Shown piece by piece: positions 57,603 through 64,000 of a stretch of 64,000 nucleotides of DNA (position 1 is its first letter; every line of letters begins with the position of its first letter). The DNA comes from Stentor roeselii (Eukaryota; Ciliophora; Heterotrichea; Heterotrichida; Stentoridae). The notes below the pieces were generated by a model, which saw only the letters and a program-made list of their open reading frames with translations, did no database searches and was not told the DNA's origin. The DNA is taken from the NCBI GenBank assembly GCA_006503475.1, contig RSEH01000013.1:62001-126000 (forward strand), written 5' to 3'. The translations under genes and the position numbers were made by a program.

Positions 57603-59582
57603 ATGATCAAGCGAATTCTTATAGCAAACCGAGGCGAAATAGCTTGCAGAGTAATAAGAACCGCTCGTCGAATGGGAATCGAGACAGTTTCAGTCTACTC
57701 AGAGGCAGACCGTAAATCAATGCACGTCCAAATGGCTGACAAGGCCTTCCTGATCGGTCCTCCTCCGACGTCGAAGTCATACCTTGACATGTCGAAGATC
57801 CTTCAAGTCTGCGTTGAGAACAAAGTCGATGCAGTGCATCCTGGTTACGGCTTCTTATCTGAAAACTTCAAGTTCATGGACTTGCTCGACCAGCACAAAA
57901 TCATCTTCATCGGGCCTAAAAAGAAGGCAATCGAAGAAATGGGAGACAAAATCAATTCAAAAAAACTTGCAAAAGCTGCAGGTGTTAATTTAATTCCTGG
58001 ACATATTGGAGAAGTCGCAAATAATCCTGAAGAAATTCTTAGAATCGCTAATTCCATCGGGTACCCTGTCATGATTAAAGCCTCTGCGGGAGGTGGTGGA
58101 AAAGGAATGAGAATTGCTTATAATGATCAAGAAGCTATTCAAAACTTTAAAATCGCGAAGGAAGAGTCACTGTCTTCTTTCGGAGATGATAGGATTTTAA
58201 TGGAAAAGTACATTGAAGAACCTAGACATATTGAAGTGAATATCTTAGGAGATAGGTTTGGGAACATTGTTTATCTACCTGAAAGAGAATGCTCAGTGCA
58301 GAGAAGAAACCAGAAAGTAGTAGAAGAAGCTCCAAGTCCTTTTATCGACCCAGAAACTCGGAGAAAGATGGGAGAACAGGCAGTGGCTCTTGCAAGAGCT
58401 GTGCAGTATGAGACTTCTGGAACTGTTGAGTTCATGGTAGACAAGCACAAACATTGGTACTTTCTAGAAATGAACACTCGTTTACAAGTCGAACATCCCA
58501 TCACTGAAGCAATCACAGGACTTGACCTTGTTGAAGAAATGATTAACGTCGCTCAAGGCAAGCCCTTGTCAGTCACTCAAGAAAAAATTAACATCAAAGG
58601 CCATGCGATTGAATCTCGAGTCTACGCGGAAGACCCTTACAGAGGCTTTTTACCCAGCATTGGACATCTTCTCAAGTACCGAGAACCAAAAGTAGAAAAC
58701 ATTCGAATTGACACTGGAGTAAGAGAAGGTGACGAAATTTCCATGTATTACGACCCTCTTATTTCAAAGACTATCACCTGGGGCACTGACAGGAACCACG
58801 CAATTGAATTAATGAAAAAAGCTCTGGATACTTATGTCATCAGAGGACTTGGCCACAACGTCGCCTTTTGCAGAGATGTCCTTCGACAGCCTAAATTCGT
58901 GCAAGGCACTTATTCAACGAAGTTCATCCCAGAGACTTACCCTAAAGGTTTCAAACCTCTGCCACTTTCAGAAGATGAGAAGTTAAACCTAGTAGGTTTT
59001 CTTTCACAAATGAAAGAAGTCACCAACAAATTTTCAGTAAATCCAAGTAACACTGAAACTTACGTCATTAAACTTGGTTCTGAATTTTACGGAGTCACTA
59101 AAAATGAAACAGGACAAGTCGGAGTCTTACGACTTGACAGTGACCAAAAAGACGGCTCGGTACTTTCCCCGTCAATCAGCTGGAACAACACAGAGCCTCT
59201 GATCTCCGGGTCAGTGAACAACAAGGAACTGCACGTTCAGTTCTACGAGCACACTCACTCTGGATACCAAATCTCTTTCCAAGGCCATTTCTTTAAAGTT
59301 GAGTTCTTAACACCCAATCAATACGAACTTTACCATCATTGTGCCTCGGCAGCTGCTGAAGGCGCTTCACAGAAAGAGTTCTTAGCACCCATGCCTGGAG
59401 CTGTTATTTCTGTCGCTGTTGGTGAAGGGACTAAAGTTGAGACTGGACAGGAACTCGCTATTTTAGAAGCTATGAAAATGAGAAATGTTCTTAGGGCTGA
59501 AAGACCTGGAGTCATCAAAAAGGTTCATTGCAAAGCAGGACAGAGTGTCCAGGTTGATCAGCTTTTGTTTGAAATTGATTAG
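57603..59582 (+). CDS. PCCA: Propionyl-CoA carboxylase alpha chain (biotin carboxylase + BCCP)
   Basis: 659 residues. It carries out ATP-dependent biotin carboxylation and holds the biotin for making methylmalonyl-CoA from propionyl-CoA. The biotin carboxylase part (1-450) has ILIANRGEIACRVIRTA, HPGYGFLSEN, the ATP-grasp loop SAGGGGKGMR, the RRNQKVVEEAPS and EMNTRLQVEHPITE boxes. A BT-type linker domain follows, then a biotinyl domain with EAMKMRN (Lys the biotin site) and a complete C-terminus. The MGDKI(E/N)SK, VN.IPG and SSFGDDR variants favour PCCA over MCCC1 or pyruvate carboxylase. The protein starts at the carboxylase domain itself, with no mitochondrial presequence; I found no upstream exon by the 15-nt intron rule. 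Codon use is the least AT-rich in the window, as expected for a highly expressed gene. Confidence 0.93.
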   Translation: MIKRILIANRGEIACRVIRTARRMGIETVSVYSEADRKSMHVQMADKAFLIGPPPTSKSYLDMSKILQVCVENKVDAVHPGYGFLSENFKFMDLLDQHKIIFIGPKKKAIEEMGDKINSKKLAKAAGVNLIPGHIGEVANNPEEILRIANSIGYPVMIKASAGGGGKGMRIAYNDQEAIQNFKIAKEESLSSFGDDRILMEKYIEEPRHIEVNILGDRFGNIVYLPERECSVQRRNQKVVEEAPSPFIDPETRRKMGEQAVALARAVQYETSGTVEFMVDKHKHWYFLEMNTRLQVEHPITEAITGLDLVEEMINVAQGKPLSVTQEKINIKGHAIESRVYAEDPYRGFLPSIGHLLKYREPKVENIRIDTGVREGDEISMYYDPLISKTITWGTDRNHAIELMKKALDTYVIRGLGHNVAFCRDVLRQPKFVQGTYSTKFIPETYPKGFKPLPLSEDEKLNLVGFLSQMKEVTNKFSVNPSNTETYVIKLGSEFYGVTKNETGQVGVLRLDSDQKDGSVLSPSISWNNTEPLISGSVNNKELHVQFYEHTHSGYQISFQGHFFKVEFLTPNQYELYHHCASAAAEGASQKEFLAPMPGAVISVAVGEGTKVETGQELAILEAMKMRNVLRAERPGVIKKVHCKAGQSVQVDQLLFEID

Positions 59583-59590
59583 TTAGACAG

Positions 59591-61405
59591 CTAATTAAAT
59601 GATGGAAGATCAAGTGATTGCTCTTGAGTCGAGGGAGACTGAGGAAAGTCTTTTTTTATGCTTCGACGACGGGTGGGAGCGGAAAAGTTGGAATAGTCTT
59701 CTTGGGGATAGGTCGATGGTGCTACTGCTGTACTTGAAAGTCGCTTTTGGGATATTTTTGGCATTGTTGTTGATAGGATTCGACGGTCTAAGGGCAGCGG
59801 AGACCATTTTGGAGGTAAGTAGAAGGGGTTGTCTATTCCTGGAATGTAGGTTGAAAAGCGACGGGCTACTGGGATCCAGTGATTTACTCTTTCTTTTGGT
59901 TTATATTCTCTGGTAGGTCTCTTCAACTCTGAAATTTTTTCCTCTTCCGAGTCCGATTCAACATACCTTTTCCTCCTCCTTTCCTCCCTAATCCTAATCC
60001 TTTCAAATTCCCTCTGCTTCCATTCAGGTATAACAGGAGGTTCAACTTTATTCTCCGAAGAAACCGTAGTACTCAAAAAATGTTCATAGTTAACCTGTTT
60101 AAAATTCCTAGGCGTGCGTTGTTCCCTTAAAGTATCAGCAGGTGTTAAAATAACCAAAGGCGGAATTAAATTCTGTGTATAATGAACTCTTTGACTAACA
60201 GCTCTCGGTGTATAAATCTGCATATTCCTTGCATAATCACGAGTAGGACTTCTATCCAAATTCTGTCCCTTTGCAAAAACAGATGCCGTTAAATTAAGAA
60301 GTTTACTTTGCAAAGAGTCATTATCCAAACTTTCAGCAAGAGCTTTTTCCTGCATCATCGGCATATGAACACGAGTTTCAAGGTCAGGTATCGCATAAGC
60401 CATTTTACTCATAGTCACTTTTTCCTTTATCCTCTTCTCAATAATCGCTTTGATCCTCTGAGCTTCTTTGTACTCCTTGTCTTCCTCAGGGTTATCATTG
60501 GAGTCCTCTGGTTTCTCTTCAGCGTCGACTGGGTTCCCTTCACTCGACCCAGGTTTTTTCTCAGGTTTTGCAGGTCCTCCAAGAGTTGCGAGGTACTTTT
60601 GATAAGCTTCTTTATTTTGCATTGCAGCTTTTCGCCTTTTGATCCTGATGAACTTTTCCTTAATAATTTTAAAAGAAAGTTTTTTTGCTCGCCAGATTTT
60701 TTTTACAGTTAAAATTGCGATGTTTCGCTTTATTTCTTCAAGTCTTTTCACTCGGTATTCCAGGAATTGAAGATAGGCTCGCTTTAATCGGCAGGTAAAA
60801 CCGAGAAGGGCTTGACGGAGGTAGTCGCAAACTATTTCTTCTCGTTCTTTTAGCCAGAGCTTGTAACATTGACGAAGGATTTCTAGCTTTTTACGGAATA
60901 AGTACCTGCGGTATGCTGCTTGGATTGTTCGCACTGCCTATTTGGATGGTACTGGAACTGTGTTGGAACCTAAAGTTAACATGCAGAAATCGGTCTGCTT
61001 TCGCAGCTCTTTTATTATTGAGGTACATCGGGATTCCCTTTGGGAGAGAAGGATTGAATCGATTTTGATTCGGACTAGGAAACCTCTCACGATTTTTTGG
61101 ATTTTTAAAGCTGAGGATTCACATTCTTTCTTCTTTTGACTCACTCGAGACAATTCTTTTTTCACACACTTTTCCCAAGTTTCCTGTACTTTCCTGCACC
61201 TTTCAGCAATAAATCTAACCTCCTTCTGAGTAGAAAGTGTAGATTCCTTATTCTTCGCAATTTTGATCATTCGATCAGCAAGTGTTTTGTTATAACTCGC
61301 TTTATTGATAGAAGTATCCCCAAGTAAATAGTTAATAATAGGATTCTTCTTTTCAGGGCTCTGCCTCGGAGAAGCCAGAAAAGAGCAACAGTCTTGACTA
61401 GACAT
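59591..61405 (-). CDS. IQ-motif protein (two exons)
   Basis: Exons 61405-60953 and 60937-59591, about 599 residues. The first exon ends in an IQ motif (SALKIQKIVRGFLVRIKI), and the second starts with another (VRTIQAAYRRYLFRKKL), so the two lie in series as in calmodulin-binding proteins. Without splicing, a TAG in the intron would split the gene into two adjacent frames. The rest is basic and helical up to ~180, then disordered, with Pro, Glu and Ser-rich tracts (KPGSSEGNPVDAEEKPEDSN). No further domain is recognised. The stop lies 8 bp from the convergent PCCA stop, and the start is 47 bp from the stop of the DUSP gene. Likely a calmodulin-regulated cytoskeletal protein. Confidence 0.85.
60938..60952 (-). 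other. 15-nt intron (phase 0, contains TAG)
   Basis: Coding-strand bases GTACCATCCAAATAG. Removing them joins ...VP to AVRTIQ and puts two IQ motifs in one chain; leaving them gives an in-frame TAG. Same consensus as the introns at 23633 and 44227. Confidence 0.88.
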
Positions 61406-61452
61406 GCTACAGTTAGGATTATAGAAGACTTAATTAATCATTACCATTTCAC

Positions 61453-62274
61453 TCATTTAAACTCACTCAAAATTCTTCCCACATTCCTTTCAATCCTCCT
61501 CAAAGAAAAAACCTTTAACTGTGTTTTTTTTCCCATAAAAAAATCCTCAACAATTTTCTTCACATCTTTAACTCTATCCCCTCTTCCCATATCATTCATT
61601 TCAAAATTCTCACCTTTTGGCAAAGTTTCATTGATTGACACTTTAATCGCTTTTTGCAGTTCTTCATCATCCGAGTCCTCAATATTAAGATTCTCAAATT
61701 CAGTGATCACCTGACTACTCACCCGGGAAACAGAAGAAAACTTGACAAAAGTCACATCATCAAATCCAAGAGTTTTCAACGAGTAGTCCGAAGCGTAATG
61801 TTTCGTCATACTCGCTTCAGAATGAGTCATTATTTCAACAGGTCCTGCAAGTCTAAACTTTTTACAAATGAAGTCTTGAAAGACAGAAAGACTTATTTTT
61901 AAAGAAACTTTTACCTGAACTTTTCGATTATCAGGAAGAATGACTTTTAATTCAAAAGACTTCCATTTAGGCCAGCCGTTCACGATGAAGACTTTAAGAG
62001 AAGGTCGCCCGTTGTACCAGCCTTTTAGTCTTTTCCAGGCAACTTTTCGTAAACAGACCAAGTCACTTTGAAAGGACTTGCGAAGAATGACTTTTGAGTT
62101 GTCCAAGTCGCCTGGGTCGGGTCCTTCTTCTTCTGAGTAGAACCCGACATGTCGGGTCCAGTCCTGCCACCAGTTTTTATGAATAACGTAGCAGAACTGA
62201 ATTGATTTGTCATAAACAGGGAAAGATAAAGGAGGAGATTCTCGAATTAAAGTCTTTTGTGTTCCTTTATCCAT
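61453..62274 (-). CDS. DUSP-domain protein with UIM-like motif
   Basis: 273 residues. Residues ~25-105 match the DUSP fold: FCYVIHKNWWQDWTRHVGF, then PGDLDNSKVI and 'VAWKRLKGWYNGRPSLKVFI' in the order of USP4/15-type DUSPs. A ubiquitin-like or second beta domain may follow (~110-190, VILPDNRKVQVKVSLKISL...). Residues ~205-215 (EDSDDEELQKAIKVS) have the acidic-A-x3-S pattern of a ubiquitin-interacting motif. There is no protease domain, so it is a stand-alone DUSP protein, probably a ubiquitin or USP-complex adaptor. It is diverged from the DUSP of the USP gene at 6.4-9.1 kb. Its ATG is 38 bp from the divergent gene to its right. Confidence 0.75.
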   Translation of the reverse strand: MDKGTQKTLIRESPPLSFPVYDKSIQFCYVIHKNWWQDWTRHVGFYSEEEGPDPGDLDNSKVILRKSFQSDLVCLRKVAWKRLKGWYNGRPSLKVFIVNGWPKWKSFELKVILPDNRKVQVKVSLKISLSVFQDFICKKFRLAGPVEIMTHSEASMTKHYASDYSLKTLGFDDVTFVKFSSVSRVSSQVITEFENLNIEDSDDEELQKAIKVSINETLPKGENFEMNDMGRGDRVKDVKKIVEDFFMGKKTQLKVFSLRRIERNVGRILSEFK

Positions 62275-62312
62275 TATGTTAATATAATCTCACTGTTTAT
62301 AATCTTCTATAA

Positions 62313-63983
62313 ATGGAAATGTCTGAAGGTCAGATGGATTTTCAACTGTGTTCTGTTAAATTAATTAGGGAAAATTTACAGGTTAAAGTTTTTCCTGTAT
62401 TTGATGAGAGATATGTTGAGTTCTTTGCACTTGAACAGAAAATGACGAAGTTTCCTGAGGACTTTATAACTGACCTTGACCAGATTTTACTTCATTTCAC
62501 GGGACTTTTAGTAAAGGTAAAGAAAATTGAAATAGAAAAAATTGAACCTCTTTGTCATCTTTTTACAGAAAAATTGCAGGAAATTGTTTTTGACTGTGGA
62601 ATTAACAATGAAAATCTAGTCGCGAATTTAAAGTCAAAGTTTATTGATATGCATTCACTTTATGATAAAGAACATTCTTCAGTTTTGATTGAACTTCGCA
62701 ATAGTTTGATTGAAAAATGCAGGATGCCTAAAGAGATTAAAAAGTTTTTCATTAAGAGAAAGACACTCGACGAGGCAAACTCGAGGTTTCAAGAAAGGGT
62801 CCTTATGATGAAAACTCATAAAATCAAAGAAATTCAAACAATTTTTGAAAATGTTTATGAAGGGTTTATTGTTGACTCAAGTTATTTATCTCAGGAGTTT
62901 TTGTCTTATGAGCAGATCATGAAAGAGAAGAAAATTTCAGTGTTTAACTGTTGGAAAAATGACATCAAAGACTACCTGAAGAACATCATCATGCAGAGAA
63001 GGTACTCTTGGATAGTTATCAGGGAGAACTTAGTAAAAAGTAACATCAGAAAAATCCCAAAGAACTATAAAATTAACTTTGGAACAATTGATGCACTTTT
63101 ATCATCAAATGGAATATTTGAGATCACTCAATGTCTTTCAGTTGAAGATGGAGTTTGTTTAACAGTCAGTCTAAAACCTGAGAACCCTCAAGCCAATCCT
63201 CAACAATTAACAACTGAAAAATCTTTGATACTTTTTTATGTAAAAAAGAAAAGAGAAGCTATTCATTATTTTTCAGAAGGTCCAGTTAAAATCGCTTCAG
63301 GTTCAGAAAAAAATCAACTAATCGTCCTGCACCAGTTCAGAAAAATCTTGAAATTGATTCAACGTAAAGGAAAATTTATTGAAACTGAAAAAATCGAACT
63401 ACAAATAGAAACTTATCTAGTTGTAAATGAAATCGCTTATATAAAATCAACAGATAAAATCGTTTTCACCACAAATGATAATGTCTTATTTATTATTTCT
63501 GATGGTGTTTTGATGAAGGTTTCAGATTCAGTTATTCATTGTTTAAGGTTTGATAGTCGGTTTAATTCTTTGGTGGTTGTTTATCAAGAGGAAGTAAAGA
63601 TTTTTGATGGTGATGTTAAGGAGTTGGTCAAGTTTGGATTGGAAAATGTTAGTGAACTTGGGATTTTTAATGAACAGAAGACGGATTTAAGCTGTTTTGG
63701 CATTTCTTTCACAGGAAACAAGATATTTATATGTAATTTACGTGAAAACTCTATTATTTATTATAAGATCAAGTGTGAGTCAAATATGTTCACAGCTCAA
63801 AACAGGAAAACAATTTATCAGACTATGATAGAAGATGCTGGAAATTTAAGTCCTACTATTAAGGATTGGTTTAGAAATACCCAGGGATTTGATAAAGTTG
63901 ATATTAGATCTGCATTAGATATATACCTTGTCAGTCTTGCGAAAATGAAACCTTCAATAGAAGAAGAAAGACCGAAAGAGTAA
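62313..63983 (+). CDS. Unknown protein with helical front and propeller-like middle
   Basis: 556 residues, a diverged relative of the gene at 4319: both have ~230 helical, Glu/Lys-rich residues followed by ~250 residues of alternating short strands (e.g. 'KIASGSEKNQLIVLHQF', 'DKIVFTTNDNVLFIISDG', 'NKIFICNLRENSIIYYKIK') that suggest a beta-propeller. The Cys/His-rich tail of that gene is absent; this protein ends in a short charged tail (KPSIEEERPKE) at a TAA 17 bases before the window edge. No GT...AG pair of 15 nt is visible at the stop, but only the last few bases could be checked. Function unknown; perhaps a ciliate family of B-box/propeller type. Confidence 0.72.
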   Translation: MEMSEGQMDFQLCSVKLIRENLQVKVFPVFDERYVEFFALEQKMTKFPEDFITDLDQILLHFTGLLVKVKKIEIEKIEPLCHLFTEKLQEIVFDCGINNENLVANLKSKFIDMHSLYDKEHSSVLIELRNSLIEKCRMPKEIKKFFIKRKTLDEANSRFQERVLMMKTHKIKEIQTIFENVYEGFIVDSSYLSQEFLSYEQIMKEKKISVFNCWKNDIKDYLKNIIMQRRYSWIVIRENLVKSNIRKIPKNYKINFGTIDALLSSNGIFEITQCLSVEDGVCLTVSLKPENPQANPQQLTTEKSLILFYVKKKREAIHYFSEGPVKIASGSEKNQLIVLHQFRKILKLIQRKGKFIETEKIELQIETYLVVNEIAYIKSTDKIVFTTNDNVLFIISDGVLMKVSDSVIHCLRFDSRFNSLVVVYQEEVKIFDGDVKELVKFGLENVSELGIFNEQKTDLSCFGISFTGNKIFICNLRENSIIYYKIKCESNMFTAQNRKTIYQTMIEDAGNLSPTIKDWFRNTQGFDKVDIRSALDIYLVSLAKMKPSIEEERPKE

Positions 63984-64000
63984 GGTTTATCATTAAATCT

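Noticed and set aside
1-64000. Non-standard genetic code (TGA as Trp, or TAA/TAG as Gln).
   Set aside because: Long frames end at TAA/TAG at conserved protein ends (GFAT, PCCA), Trp is TGG throughout, and no conserved protein needs readthrough of a stop except at the 15-nt introns.
1-64000. tRNA genes, rRNA genes, CRISPR arrays, transposons or viral copies.
   Set aside because: No tRNA B-box-like arms, rRNA-like segments, regularly spaced repeats, transposase, reverse transcriptase or capsid-like frames were seen on either strand.

Overview
The window looks like macronuclear DNA of a heterotrich ciliate, most likely Stentor or a close relative. Reading frames of up to about 2,600 codons run uninterrupted under the standard genetic code, and tryptophan is TGG throughout. 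Nearly all stops are TAA or TAG; TGA appears only three times, as a terminator. Genes are packed with gaps of a few to a few tens of bases. Three reading-frame breaks are each explained by a 15-nt intron of the form GTA...AA.TAG, a length known from Stentor and Blepharisma. Blepharisma reads TGA as tryptophan, which does not fit here. The protein set (SHIPPO repeats, NEK and Aurora-like kinases, giant LNR and Cys-rich membrane proteins, PAS membrane proteins, EF-hand and IQ proteins) is also typical of ciliates.

Layout. 1-9.2 kb: 3' end of a PP4R3/SMEK-like gene, a coiled-coil protein, a small unknown, a SHIPPO (sperm-tail PG-rich) protein, an unknown propeller-like/Cys-His protein and a DUSP-UBL-MYND-USP deubiquitinase. 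9.2-23.7 kb: two giant surface proteins facing each other, a Cys-rich repeat receptor with a GPS-like site and membrane segments (1,995 aa) and an LNR-array/beta-helix/multi-membrane protein (2,632 aa after restoring a 15-nt intron and a signal peptide), with a small basic protein between their 3' ends. 23.7-26.4 kb: the only large gene-free stretch, AT-rich, with one strong nested hairpin. 26.4-37.5 kb: EF-hand protein, PAS-type multi-membrane protein, F-box protein, small basic protein, NDUFAF6-like complex I assembly factor and glutamine:fructose-6-phosphate amidotransferase. 37.5-44.1 kb: RING protein with three internal repeats, a PUB plus PEX39-like KPW protein, a Swt1-like HEPN plus zinc-finger protein, NOM1/Sgd1, a DHHC-type membrane protein whose catalytic Cys is Asn, and a small one-TM protein. 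44.1-54.2 kb: Aurora-like kinase with coiled coil (extended through an intron), two tandem kinases sharing a new N-terminal region, a BTB-BACK-discoidin protein, a NEK kinase and an unknown. 54.2-64 kb: two tandem multi-zinc-knuckle proteins sharing a 95% identical patch, propionyl-CoA carboxylase alpha, an IQ protein rebuilt across an intron, a second DUSP protein and a second propeller-like protein related to the one at 4.3 kb.

The genes do not form one pathway. Themes are ubiquitin signalling (USP, DUSP/UIM, RING, F-box, BTB, PUB), cilium and cytoskeleton (SHIPPO, NEK, EF-hand, IQ), mitochondrial metabolism (PCCA, NDUFAF6-like) and large sensory surface proteins. The most unusual points are the introns that hide true gene ends, the almost leaderless gene spacing with TATAAT-like boxes touching start codons, stop codons that overlap or abut between convergent genes, the DHHN pseudo-palmitoyltransferase, the HEPN/zinc-finger and PUB/KPW pair separated by a single TAA, and the repeated switches of strand composition inside genes.
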